A stretch of DNA of 64,000 bases from CAZDDB01 sp963843285 (GTDB lineage: Bacteria > Acidobacteriota > HRBIN11 > JAKEFK01). Each line of letters begins with the position of its first letter. The stretch's first letter is position 1. Of the stretch, positions 7,834 through 16,040 are shown one piece after another. The notes under the pieces were generated by a model. That model saw nothing but the letters and a program-made list of their open reading frames with translations. It did not search any database and was not told where the DNA came from. Made by a program: the position numbers and the translations under genes. The stretch lies in assembly GCA_963843285.1 (NCBI GenBank), contig CAWJJO010000020.1, forward strand, positions 62,001-126,000, in the 5' to 3' direction.

Positions 7834-8019
7834 ATGCCAAATCCAAAACGGCGACATTCGAAATCGCGTACGGGAAAACGAAGAGCGCATGATTCGTTGA
7901 GCCAGATACGTCTTTCTGAATGTCCAAACTGTCATGAATTGAGAGTCGTTCATCGCATTTGTCCGCATTGCGGACATTTCGACGGTCGCGAATATGTCGC
8001 GGCAAAGGAAGGGAAGTAA
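7834..8019 (+). CDS. rpmF: 50S ribosomal protein L32
   Basis: The 61-residue product begins MPNPKRRHSKSRTGKRR, the L32 signature, and carries the zinc-binding form CPNC with CPHCG. L32 is a component of the large ribosomal subunit. Presence of the four cysteines indicates the zinc-containing paralogue. The ribosome binding site GAGGTG is upstream. It sits between yceD and plsX, the standard arrangement that links ribosome and lipid synthesis. Confidence 0.97.
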   Translation: MPNPKRRHSKSRTGKRRAHDSLSQIRLSECPNCHELRVVHRICPHCGHFDGREYVAAKEGK

Positions 8020-8024
8020 ACGGA

Positions 8025-9023
8025 ATGCCGGATCCGGTTCGAATATCGGTGGATGGAATGGGAGGCGATTTTGCTCCCCAGAACATTGTTTCGGGTTGCG
8101 TGCAGGCCGTTTCTGAATATGACGTCCACCTGGTTCTGGTTGGAATTGAGTCGCAGATCAAAGCCGAACTGTCCAAACATACTTTTCTTCCCGGACGCAT
8201 CGAAGTAGTCGACGCGCCTGAGATCGTGGCGATGAATGAGCAAGCCACGGTAGCTATGCGAAAGAAGAGAAATTCGTCGATGCGTGTTACAGTCGATATC
8301 GCATCACGCGGAGAAGCGGACGGAATCATCAGCGCCGGCAACACGGGCGCGATGTACGCAACGGTAAAACTGGCCGTCGGCGCCATTCCAGGTGTCGACC
8401 GCCTTCCGCTGGCAGCTTTTGTTCCGCATCCAAAGGGTAGATCGATTGTGCTGGACGTTGGCGCAAATGTGGATTGCAAACCGGATCACCTTCTTGAGTT
8501 TGCATTGATGGGCTCCGTTTATGCAGAAGAAGTGTTGAGTATTCCGTCTCCCAGAGTCGGTCTTCTCAATATCGGCGAAGAAGAAAAAAAAGGAAATGAA
8601 CTGACGAAGGAGACATGGCCGTTGCTGAAAAGCAGCGGATTGAATTTTGTCGGAAACATTGACGGCTACGGGCTATTTGCCGGACAGGCGGACGTGGTCG
8701 TCTGCGACGGATTCGTTGGCAATATTGCGCTGAAATCCTGCGAAAGCATGGTCGAAACCATCTTCCACGTCCTGGAAAAGGAGATTGAGGAGCAACCGCG
8801 GATCGCAAGCCTCCTGACAAAGTACTTTGATTATTCTGAATACGGTGGGGCTCCGCTTCTGGGCGCGCACATTCCCAGTTTTGTCTGCCACGGAAGATCG
8901 AGTCCGAAGGCGATCAAGAATGCCGTCCGCGTGGCGATTGAGTTCTGCAAGAATCATGTGAATGAGCGCATTCACAGAAAGTTAGAGCGGACTCACCACG
9001 GCGATTCCCAGCAGTTAGCATAA
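8025..9023 (+). CDS. plsX: Phosphate acyltransferase PlsX
   Basis: The 332-residue enzyme converts acyl-ACP to acyl-phosphate for phosphatidic acid synthesis. Typical motifs are ISVDGMGGDFAPQNIV at the N-terminus, SAGNTGAMYA, and VCDGFVGNIALKSCES. The start at 8025 is preferred over an upstream in-frame start because it follows the rpmF stop by 5 nt and has the purine-rich GGAAGGGAAG upstream. The extra residues of the longer version would overlap rpmF and are not family-like. fabH, often next in such operons, is absent. Confidence 0.95.
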   Translation: MPDPVRISVDGMGGDFAPQNIVSGCVQAVSEYDVHLVLVGIESQIKAELSKHTFLPGRIEVVDAPEIVAMNEQATVAMRKKRNSSMRVTVDIASRGEADGIISAGNTGAMYATVKLAVGAIPGVDRLPLAAFVPHPKGRSIVLDVGANVDCKPDHLLEFALMGSVYAEEVLSIPSPRVGLLNIGEEEKKGNELTKETWPLLKSSGLNFVGNIDGYGLFAGQADVVVCDGFVGNIALKSCESMVETIFHVLEKEIEEQPRIASLLTKYFDYSEYGGAPLLGAHIPSFVCHGRSSPKAIKNAVRVAIEFCKNHVNERIHRKLERTHHGDSQQLA

Positions 9024-9030
9024 TTATAGT

Positions 9031-9963
9031 ATGACAAAAATAGCAGTAATATTTCCCGGTCAGGGCTCCCAGGCCGTGGGAATGGGTCGTGATTTCTACG
9101 ACCGGTATCCGCGGGCTCGTGGTGTGTTTGAAGAAGCGGACCGGGCGCTCAATCAGCCGTTAAGCAAACTCTGCTTTGAAGGACCGACCGAAGAGCTGAA
9201 GCTGACCGCAAACACTCAACCTGCTTTGTTGACGGTGAGTTTCGCAATCTGGTCCCTGCTTCACGAAGTGATCCAGCCCTCTTATGTTGCCGGTCACAGT
9301 CTGGGTGAATACACTGCATTGACCGTCGCAGGCGCGTTTCGTTTTTCGGATGCGATCCGTCTTGTCCGGAAACGCGGCGAGTTTATGCAGGATGCCGTAC
9401 CGGTAGGTCAGGGAGCCATGCTTGCAGTCCTCGGCGCCGAACCGGAAAAAGTGGAGGCGCTTTGCGCGGAAGCCGCCCAGGGCCAGGTTCTGTCTCCGGC
9501 AAACTTCAATTCTCCAGGCCAGATTGTGATTGCAGGAAATGCGGAAGCGGTCAAACGGGCGGCGGAAATTGCAAGCAAATTCGGGATTCGGCGAACGATT
9601 CCGCTTGCCGTCAGCGCACCGTTTCACTGCGCTCTCATGAATCCAGCTCAACAGAACATGATCCCTCTACTAAAACAACAGGCGTTTTTTGCGCTCCGGA
9701 CTCCACTCGTTACGAATGTCGATGCCGCACTGGTTCAGACAGGAGAACAGGCGCGCGATGCTCTGATCCGGCAGATCCCAAATGCGGTGCTCTGGTGGCA
9801 AAGCATCGAACTGCTGATCAAAGAAGGAGTCACCACGTTTGTCGAAGTGGGACCGGGGAAAGTGTTGACAGGCCTTGTAAAGAAAATCTCCAAAGATGCG
9901 CAACTGTACAATGTGGAAACTGTAGACGATTACGAACAGTTGCGCGCCAAATATCAATCATGA
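9031..9963 (+). CDS. fabD: Malonyl-CoA:ACP transacylase
   Basis: The 310-residue enzyme loads malonyl groups onto ACP. It shows the opening VIFPGQGSQAVGMG, the nucleophile motif GHSLGEY (Ser near residue 90), an Arg in the KRGEFMQ segment, and the catalytic His in SAPFHCALM near residue 200. Length is standard. It follows plsX by 7 nt, and its stop codon overlaps the fabG start in an ATGA arrangement, which implies coupled translation. Confidence 0.97.
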   Translation: MTKIAVIFPGQGSQAVGMGRDFYDRYPRARGVFEEADRALNQPLSKLCFEGPTEELKLTANTQPALLTVSFAIWSLLHEVIQPSYVAGHSLGEYTALTVAGAFRFSDAIRLVRKRGEFMQDAVPVGQGAMLAVLGAEPEKVEALCAEAAQGQVLSPANFNSPGQIVIAGNAEAVKRAAEIASKFGIRRTIPLAVSAPFHCALMNPAQQNMIPLLKQQAFFALRTPLVTNVDAALVQTGEQARDALIRQIPNAVLWWQSIELLIKEGVTTFVEVGPGKVLTGLVKKISKDAQLYNVETVDDYEQLRAKYQS

Positions 9964-10700
9964 CACTCAAAGACAGGGTTGCTATTATTACGGGCGCGAC
10001 CCGGGGGATCGGCGAAGCGATTGCGCTGGACGCAGCTGCCAATGGCTCCGCTGTGGCTCTGTGGGGTAGAAACGAAGAATTGCTGCAGAGTGTCCGGGCA
10101 AACGTAGAAGCGCTCGGAGGGAAGGCAATTGCAATGCAGGTAGACGTTGCGAACGCCGGCGCAGTCGAAGAAGCGGCGAAGAAAGTACAGCAGGAATTTT
10201 CCAGAATTGATTTTCTGGTGAACAATGCGGGCATCACGCGGGACAATCTTCTGTTAACCATGAAGCCAGACGAATGGAACGATGTTCTGCAGACGAACCT
10301 GTATGGCGCCTTTCATGCCAGCAAAGCGGTGCTTCGAACCATGATGAAACAACGGTACGGAAAGATTGTAAACATTACATCGATCGCAGGAATTACAGGA
10401 AATGCCGGCCAGACGAACTACTCTGCTTCCAAAGCGGGCATGATCGGATTTACAAAGTCGCTCGCAAAGGAAATGGGAAAACGAAACATCTGCGTGAATG
10501 CTGTCGCGCCGGGAATGATTGAAACGGACATGACACTTGGTCTTCCTGATGAACTGAAAAAACAATATCTGGAATCGATTCCGCTGGGTCGCTTTGGAAA
10601 AGTGGAAGAAGTCGCTGCTCTGGTGACATTCCTGCTCTCACACGCAGCAGATTACATCACAGGACAGGTCTTTGCTATTGACGGCGGCCTGCAAATGTAA
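9960..10700 (+). CDS. fabG: 3-oxoacyl-ACP reductase
   Basis: The 246-residue short-chain dehydrogenase reduces 3-oxoacyl-ACP with NADPH. The cofactor motif TGATRGIG occupies residues 11-18, NNAG follows near residue 90, and the catalytic YSASKAG has Tyr near residue 153. The C-terminus GQVFAIDGGLQM is typical for FabG. The ATG at 9960 overlaps the fabD TGA. A much longer in-frame extension exists upstream, but it runs through fabD and is not family-like. Confidence 0.97.
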   Translation: MTLKDRVAIITGATRGIGEAIALDAAANGSAVALWGRNEELLQSVRANVEALGGKAIAMQVDVANAGAVEEAAKKVQQEFSRIDFLVNNAGITRDNLLLTMKPDEWNDVLQTNLYGAFHASKAVLRTMMKQRYGKIVNITSIAGITGNAGQTNYSASKAGMIGFTKSLAKEMGKRNICVNAVAPGMIETDMTLGLPDELKKQYLESIPLGRFGKVEEVAALVTFLLSHAADYITGQVFAIDGGLQM

Positions 10701-10750
10701 TATGTAAATGATTTATTCCGTTCCTCAAAGCATACGGAGGTATGAAAGAG

Positions 10751-10981
10751 ATGGAAATTCCCAGCAAAGTGAAAAGCATTGTTACTGAGCAGCTCGGCGT
10801 GGACGCGGAAGAAGTGACGGAAGAAGCATCTTTTATCGAAGATCTGGGGGCCGATTCTCTGGATACTGTCGAACTGGTAATGGCCTTTGAAGAAGAATTC
10901 GGTATCGTGATTCCAGACGAAGATGCCGATAAGATCCGCACCGTGGGGGAAGCGATCAAATATATCGAAGCTCACGTCTAG
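10751..10981 (+). CDS. acpP: Acyl carrier protein
   Basis: The 76-residue acidic protein carries the phosphopantetheine attachment motif GADSLD, with Ser36. It shuttles acyl intermediates between the Fab enzymes around it. The start at 10751 is chosen because GGAGG at 10736-10740 is 10 nt upstream. The ATG at 10742 is only 1 nt from that site. The resulting N-terminus, MEIPSKVKSIV, also has the usual ACP length. Confidence 0.95.
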   Translation: MEIPSKVKSIVTEQLGVDAEEVTEEASFIEDLGADSLDTVELVMAFEEEFGIVIPDEDADKIRTVGEAIKYIEAHV

Positions 10982-11170
10982 TGCACTGTAACACATGGTT
11001 ATGAAGTGTATTATTTCTGGGAAACGTTTTGTACCGCCGGCGTCCCCGCCGGCAAAAGTATTGTGACCGTCAGGTTCTGCCGGCGAGACGCCGGCGTTAC
11101 AAAACGAATGGCATGCTCCTGCACTTTCCGATTATCTCCCGGTCACTTTTGAACTTTGTGTTACAGTGCA
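10982..11170. repeat. Nested palindromic element between acpP and fabF
   Basis: Perfect 13-bp outer arms TGCACTGTAACAC (10982-10994) and GTGTTACAGTGCA (11158-11170) enclose a second inverted pair. CGTTTTGTA followed by CCGCCGGCG faces CGCCGGCGTTACAAAACG, at about 11024-11107. The inner part resembles the GC-rich dispersed repeat family. The element starts at the base after the acpP stop and ends 13 nt before the fabF start. It could be a small non-autonomous (MITE-like) insertion or an RNA structure inside the operon. Confidence 0.75.
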
Positions 11171-11183
11171 TTAGGAGCTTGAT

Positions 11184-12425
11184 TTGCACCGCAGGGTGGT
11201 GATTACCGGGATTGGAATGGTTTCCCCCCTGGGGATTGGAAATGCTGAGAATTGGAATGCCCTCCTGGAAGGGCGCAGCGGTATCGCGCGAATTACAAGA
11301 TTTGATCCTGCCGAATATCCTGTCCAGTTTGCGGGCGAAGTAAAGAATTTTCATCCTTCCGATTTTGTTCCTCCAAAAGAAGTCAGGAAAATGGACTTAT
11401 TTATTCATTACGCGATTGCCGCGTCTGAATTCGCGATGCAGGATTCGGGTCTGAAAATTGATTCATCCAATGCGGAGAATGTTGGAGTTTATATCGGTTC
11501 GGGAATTGGAGGATTTGGATTTATCGAACGCGCAGCCATGCTCTTATTGAAAGGTGGACCCCGCAAGATCTCACCGGTGTTTATTCCAGGGCTGATCATC
11601 AATCTGGCATCCGGTCAAGTCTCGATCCGTTTTGGCGCAAAGGGACCAAATTCCGCGACCAGCACCGCATGCAGCACGGGAACTCATGCGATCGGCGATT
11701 CCTTCCGGATCATTGCGCACGGCGATGCGGACGCGATGATCGCAGGCGGATCCGAGGGATCGATTACGCCACTGGCAGTCGCGTCGTTCGCAGCCATGCG
11801 AGCCTTATCAACGCGAAACGCGGAGCCCGAGCGCGCGAGTCGCCCGTTTGACCGGGACCGGGATGGATTCGTGATGAGCGAAGGAGCCGGCATTGTCATT
11901 CTGGAATCACTGGAACATGCAACAAAACGAAATGCAAAGATTTATGCAGAAGTTACAGGTTACGGGATGTCGTCGGATGCCCATCATATCACTGCGCCCC
12001 CGGAAAGCGCAGACGGAGCAATTCGTGTCATGCAACGCGCGCTAAAAGATGCAGGCACCGCGCCGGACGAAGTTGATTATATCAACGCGCACGGCACTTC
12101 TACGCCATTCAATGACAGACTGGAGACACTGGCGATCAAGAGAGTTTTTGGAACACACGCGAAAGAGCTTGCGGTTAGCTCCACAAAATCAATGACGGGC
12201 CATCTGTTGGGGGCTGCCGGCGGTCTGGAAGGCGCGATTACGGCTTTATCGATTTATCATCAGAAAGCGCCGCCAACAATAAATCTGGATCATCCGGATC
12301 CGGATTGCGATCTGGATTATGTTCCATTTACAAGCCGTGCCCTGACAATTCGGAACGCTTTATCAAATTCTTTTGCATTTGGCGGAAGCAATGCGGCTTT
12401 AGTATTCAAGCGCTATGAGGAGTAG
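11184..12425 (+). CDS. fabF: 3-oxoacyl-ACP synthase II, first copy
   Basis: The 413-residue condensing enzyme extends acyl chains with malonyl-ACP. The catalytic triad is intact: Cys163 in STACSTGTHAIG, His in NAHGTSTPFND, and Lys/His in VSSTKSMTGHLLGAAGG. It starts with TTG, with AGGAG 6 nt upstream. The second, closely similar copy follows after 160 nt, so this is a tandem duplication. One copy may have shifted in chain-length or branched-substrate preference, but the sequence alone does not say which. Confidence 0.95.
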   Translation: MHRRVVITGIGMVSPLGIGNAENWNALLEGRSGIARITRFDPAEYPVQFAGEVKNFHPSDFVPPKEVRKMDLFIHYAIAASEFAMQDSGLKIDSSNAENVGVYIGSGIGGFGFIERAAMLLLKGGPRKISPVFIPGLIINLASGQVSIRFGAKGPNSATSTACSTGTHAIGDSFRIIAHGDADAMIAGGSEGSITPLAVASFAAMRALSTRNAEPERASRPFDRDRDGFVMSEGAGIVILESLEHATKRNAKIYAEVTGYGMSSDAHHITAPPESADGAIRVMQRALKDAGTAPDEVDYINAHGTSTPFNDRLETLAIKRVFGTHAKELAVSSTKSMTGHLLGAAGGLEGAITALSIYHQKAPPTINLDHPDPDCDLDYVPFTSRALTIRNALSNSFAFGGSNAALVFKRYEE

Positions 12426-12436
12426 AAACGGGAAGA

Positions 12437-12565
12437 TCAAAAATCAAATATCAAAAATCAAATAAACATATTAAAATAAGTAAAGAACCTCAAAGACGCG
12501 ACCTGGAACTTATTCAAGCGTTTATTTACTTATTGTTTTATGTTTATTTGATATTTGATTTTATA
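12437..12565. repeat. AT-rich inverted repeat between the two fabF genes
   Basis: AATCAAATATCAAAAATCAAATAAACAT-type sequence on the left (about 12440-12470) faces TATGTTTATTTGATATTTGATTTT on the right (about 12540-12563). The arms are separated by about 70 bp. The composition is far richer in AT than the flanking genes. It may be a dispersed repeat or a duplication scar. No gene is seen in it. Confidence 0.65.
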
Positions 12566-12585
12566 TTGATATTCAGGAGGATCCT

Positions 12586-13827
12586 TTGAATCGCAGAGTT
12601 GTTATTACGGGCGTCGGAATGGTTTCGCCCCTTGGCATCGGGAATGCAGACAACTGGAACGGGCTGATGGAGGGCCGCAGCGGCATCGTACCCATCACCC
12701 GATTTGATACCACGGAATATACAACCAGAATCGCGGGGGAAGTGAAGAATTTTGATCCTGCAAACTGGATCCCGAAGAAAGAAATCAAAAAGATGGATTT
12801 GTTCATCCACTATGCGATCGCGGCATCGGACTTTGCAGTACTCGATTCCGGATTAAAGATCGATGCATCCAACGCCACGCGTGTGGGTGTCTACATCGGA
12901 TCGGGAATCGGCGGATTCGGCGTCATCGAAGCGACGCACACCGCCTTGATGGAGGGCGGTCCCCGCAAGATTTCACCTTTCTTCATCCCGGCTTCCATCG
13001 TAAATCTGGCGTCCGGCTGGGTCTCGATCCGGTCCGGCGCAAAAGGTCCTAACTCCGCAACCTGTACGGCCTGCACCACAGGAGCACACGCTGTTGGAGA
13101 TTCGTTCAAGATCATCGCACGCGGAGACGCGGATGCGATGATTTGTGGGGGATCCGAAGGATGCATCACTCCGTTAGGAATCGGTGGGTTCTGCGCGATG
13201 CGCGCTCTATCGACACGCAATGAGGAACCCGAACGCGCCAGCCGTCCGTTTGATCGCGATCGCGACGGTTTTGTGATGGGGGAAGGCTCAGGCGTCCTCA
13301 TCCTCGAATCGCTGGAAACCGCGATGAACCGCAATGCAAGAATCTATGCAGAAATAGTTGGATACGGCATGACATCTGATGCGTTCCACATCACAGCGCC
13401 CTCCGAAGACGGTGATGGCGCCATTCGTGTCATGCAGGCGGCAATCAACGATGCCGGCGCAAAACCGGAAGATGTGGACTATATCAATGCCCACGGAACG
13501 TCCACACCGTTCAATGACAAAGCGGAATCCAAGGCAATCAAAGCAGTTTTTGGCGAACACGCAAAGAAACTGGCTGTCAGTTCTACCAAATCGATGACGG
13601 GACATCTTCTGGGCGCCGCAGGCGGTTTGGAAGCGGCGATTATGGCGCTGGCGATCCATCATCGAATGGCACCTCCAACCATCAACCTGGACAATCCGGG
13701 TGAGGAATGCGATCTGGATTACGTGCCGCATCGCAGCCGTTCCATGGACATCCGGTATGCCCTTTCCAATTCCTTTGGCTTTGGGGGAACAAACGGCGCC
13801 CTGCTGTTCAAACGCTTTTCGGAATAA
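12586..13827 (+). CDS. fabF: 3-oxoacyl-ACP synthase II, second copy
   Basis: This 413-residue paralogue has exactly the same length as the first fabF and a TTG start behind AGGAGG. The catalytic residues are present: Cys163 in CTACTTGAHAVG, His in NAHGTSTPFND, and VSSTKSMTGHLLGAAGG. The two copies share most of their sequence but differ around the active-site Cys (TACTTG here, TACSTG in the first) and in the gating segment after GGPRKISP. Both appear functional. Confidence 0.95.
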   Translation: MNRRVVITGVGMVSPLGIGNADNWNGLMEGRSGIVPITRFDTTEYTTRIAGEVKNFDPANWIPKKEIKKMDLFIHYAIAASDFAVLDSGLKIDASNATRVGVYIGSGIGGFGVIEATHTALMEGGPRKISPFFIPASIVNLASGWVSIRSGAKGPNSATCTACTTGAHAVGDSFKIIARGDADAMICGGSEGCITPLGIGGFCAMRALSTRNEEPERASRPFDRDRDGFVMGEGSGVLILESLETAMNRNARIYAEIVGYGMTSDAFHITAPSEDGDGAIRVMQAAINDAGAKPEDVDYINAHGTSTPFNDKAESKAIKAVFGEHAKKLAVSSTKSMTGHLLGAAGGLEAAIMALAIHHRMAPPTINLDNPGEECDLDYVPHRSRSMDIRYALSNSFGFGGTNGALLFKRFSE

Positions 13828-13856
13828 TTCTCCGGCGTGTCCGGAATGGAGAAATC

Positions 13857-14645
13857 ATGAACATCATTGTGTTTCTAAAACAGGTTCCAGATACGGCAAG
13901 CCGGATCCGGATCGGAGCGAATGGAAAGAACATCGATGAAACCGACATCACCTGGATCATATCCCCTTACGATGAATATGCGTTGGAAGAAGCCTTGAAA
14001 ATCAAGGAGAACCGGGGTGCGGGAAAGATCACAGTGATCTGCATGGGGCCGGAACGCGCCACCACTGCGCTACGAAACGCGCTGGCAACCGGAGCGGATG
14101 AGGCTGTCCATCTTCTCGATCCTGCGTTTGAAGGGAGCGATGCATTTGCAACGGCAACAATTCTCGCCGCTTCCGTGAAGAATCGAAGTTACGATATCCT
14201 GTTTTTTGGAAAGACGGGTGTCGGCATGGATCAGTCTCAAGTCCCCTCCATGGTTGCCGAACTCTTGAATCTCCCACAGGTAACGCAAATTGCAAAACTG
14301 GAGGTTGGAGACGGCAAAGTTACGGCGCACCGGGAAATTGAGGGCGCAACGGAAACAGTAGAAGCATCACTCCCCGTGGTGCTGGCGGCGGAAAAAGGCC
14401 TCAACGAGCCTCGCTATCCGAACTTGAAAGGGATCATGGCCGCCAAGAAAAAACCGCTGGAAGTGGTAAGTCTCACGGCGCTCGGATTGAGCGCTTCGGA
14501 GGTTGGCTCCGAAGGATCGCGGGTTGCCCTCAACCGTCTCTCCTTGCCTCCCGAGCGTGCTGCGGGGAAGATTCTAAAGGGAGATCCGCTTGAAACCGCA
14601 AAACAGCTCGCCCATCTTCTGCGCAACGAAGCGAAGGTAATCTAG
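13857..14645 (+). CDS. etfB: Electron transfer flavoprotein beta subunit
   Basis: The 262-residue protein begins MNIIVFLKQVPDT, the EtfB signature, and carries GKTGVGMDQSQVP and the EPRYPNLKGIMAAKKK motif close to the C-terminus. With EtfA it binds FAD and AMP and passes electrons from acyl-CoA dehydrogenases to the quinone pool. The start at 13857 follows GGAATGGAG. Longer in-frame versions overlap fabF. Its place directly after fatty-acid synthesis genes is unusual, since etf genes normally go with beta-oxidation. Confidence 0.95.
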   Translation: MNIIVFLKQVPDTASRIRIGANGKNIDETDITWIISPYDEYALEEALKIKENRGAGKITVICMGPERATTALRNALATGADEAVHLLDPAFEGSDAFATATILAASVKNRSYDILFFGKTGVGMDQSQVPSMVAELLNLPQVTQIAKLEVGDGKVTAHREIEGATETVEASLPVVLAAEKGLNEPRYPNLKGIMAAKKKPLEVVSLTALGLSASEVGSEGSRVALNRLSLPPERAAGKILKGDPLETAKQLAHLLRNEAKVI

Positions 14646-14655
14646 GAGTAGTATT

Positions 14656-15636
14656 ATGAGCATAGTAGCATTCGTTGAAGTGCGCGACGGCGCTGCAAAA
14701 AAATCTTCGCTGGAAGCGCTTTCGGAAGCACGACGCCAGGCAGACAGACGCGGAGCGAAAGTTACCGCGGTAGTCATCGGTTCGCCGTCCGCAGAGGCGG
14801 TGACAAAGACATGCATCTTCCGACCGGACCGAATCCTGGTTGCAGAGGACGCCGTATTTGCCAGTTACTCGGCGCAGGCGTATGCAAAGGCGCTTGATCA
14901 AGCGGTCCGACAGGAGAATGCCGACGCTGTGTTTGTCGCGGCTTCGGCGATGGGAAAAGAAGTCGCGGCGCGGACCGCGGCAAAATCAGGAACAAGCGTG
15001 CTCGCCGATGTCGTCAGCATCGATTGGCAGACTTCGTTCAAAGCGCAACGCCCTGTCTACTCAGGAAAGGCTTATGCAGAGGTCGAAGCAAAGCCGGGAT
15101 CGCCTGTGTTTGTTTCCCTGAGACCGAATGTATTTCCACTTGGAGAAGCATCAGCCGATCACAAACCGGAAGTGCAAAAACTCGCGGTCTCGATTGGCGC
15201 GGACGATATGAAAGGCAAAGTCACCGAGACTCACAAAACCGTTACGGAAACTGTGGAGCTCGCAGAAGCGGAAATCATCGTCTCCGGCGGCCGCGGCCTC
15301 AAAGGACCGGAACATTTTCACCTCGTCAAAGAACTGGCGCAGGCACTGGGCGCAGCAATGGGCGCCTCACGCGCCGTTGTGGATGCAGGATGGGTGGACC
15401 ATCAATTTCAGGTTGGACAGACGGGAAAAGTGGTTTCCCCTACATTGTACATCGCCTGCGGAATCTCCGGCGCCATTCAGCACCTTGCGGGAATGTCCTC
15501 CTCAAAATACATCGTGGCAATTAACAAGGATCCTGATGCTCCCATTTTTAAGATTGCGAACTACGGAATTGTGGGAGACGTCTTCCAGATCCTACCCGCG
15601 CTGACAGAAGAAATCCGGAAGTTAAAAAGTGAATGA
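14656..15636 (+). CDS. etfA: Electron transfer flavoprotein alpha subunit
   Basis: The 326-residue EtfA carries the C-terminal FAD-binding signature: GGRGLKGPEHF, GASRAVVDAGW, QVGQTGKVVSPTLYIACGISGAIQHLAG and ALTEEIRKLK. It pairs with EtfB 10 nt upstream, and GGAGTAGT precedes the ATG. The stop codon overlaps the next possible start in ATGA form, so the small downstream gene could be translationally coupled. Confidence 0.96.
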   Translation: MSIVAFVEVRDGAAKKSSLEALSEARRQADRRGAKVTAVVIGSPSAEAVTKTCIFRPDRILVAEDAVFASYSAQAYAKALDQAVRQENADAVFVAASAMGKEVAARTAAKSGTSVLADVVSIDWQTSFKAQRPVYSGKAYAEVEAKPGSPVFVSLRPNVFPLGEASADHKPEVQKLAVSIGADDMKGKVTETHKTVTETVELAEAEIIVSGGRGLKGPEHFHLVKELAQALGAAMGASRAVVDAGWVDHQFQVGQTGKVVSPTLYIACGISGAIQHLAGMSSSKYIVAINKDPDAPIFKIANYGIVGDVFQILPALTEEIRKLKSE

Positions 15637-16025
15637 ATAAAACCACGGAGGCACGAAGACACGGAGAAAATATTTTCTTATCTCTGTGCCTCTGTGTCTC
15701 CGTGGTTACGTTCGCGTGCGGCGGGACAAAGATGAAAACGGACACTGCGCGAAAGATCATCGCGCAGGAGCTTCGCGTTCCCGAAGAACGCGTCGAAGTA
15801 GCCAGCGTATCTCAAACCGGCGGTACAGTGCTTGCCGAAGGTTCCCTCAAGATCACCTATGTCCTGCAAAAAGGTCCGCAGGGAAAATGGTCTGTGGTTA
15901 AGCTGAATTACTCTAACGGCTGGAAAACCCTGGATGAGTTCTTGAAGTCTGTGCCGGAAAAATCATCGCTTACCCGTTCGCTAGAATCCGCCGTGCTGGC
16001 TGAACTGAATCGCGAAGACCGTTAA
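15633..16025 (+). CDS. Small protein with a repeat-derived N-terminus
   Basis: No family is recognised. The body (KTDTARKIIAQELRVPEERVEVASVSQTGGTVLAEGSLKITYVLQK) looks like a real alpha/beta domain of about 95 residues. Two starts are possible. The ATG at 15633 overlaps the etfA stop and adds about 33 residues encoded by the CACGGAGG inverted repeat, including a hydrophobic stretch FLSLCLCVSVV followed by ACGG, which resembles a weak lipoprotein signal. The ATG at 15732 gives a cytosolic 97-residue form. The sequence cannot decide which is used. Confidence 0.55.
   Translation: MNKTTEARRHGENIFLSLCLCVSVVTFACGGTKMKTDTARKIIAQELRVPEERVEVASVSQTGGTVLAEGSLKITYVLQKGPQGKWSVVKLNYSNGWKTLDEFLKSVPEKSSLTRSLESAVLAELNREDR
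15641..15708. repeat. CACGGAGG-type inverted repeat, copy 1
   Basis: ACCACGGAGGCACGAAGACA on the left faces CTGTGTCTCCGTGGTT on the right, with an AT-rich centre. It is related to the elements at 29688, 35532, 39983 and 46195. This copy overlaps the possible start region of the small gene after etfA. Confidence 0.8.
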
Positions 16026-16040
16026 GATTCGCGTCACGGA

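Noticed and set aside
7959..8024. A longer plsX start
   Set aside because: The extra residues overlap rpmF and are not PlsX-like. The start at 8025 has a purine-rich site.
9462..9959. A long in-frame extension upstream of fabG
   Set aside because: It overlaps fabD in another frame and reads as low-complexity. The fabG family start is at 9960.
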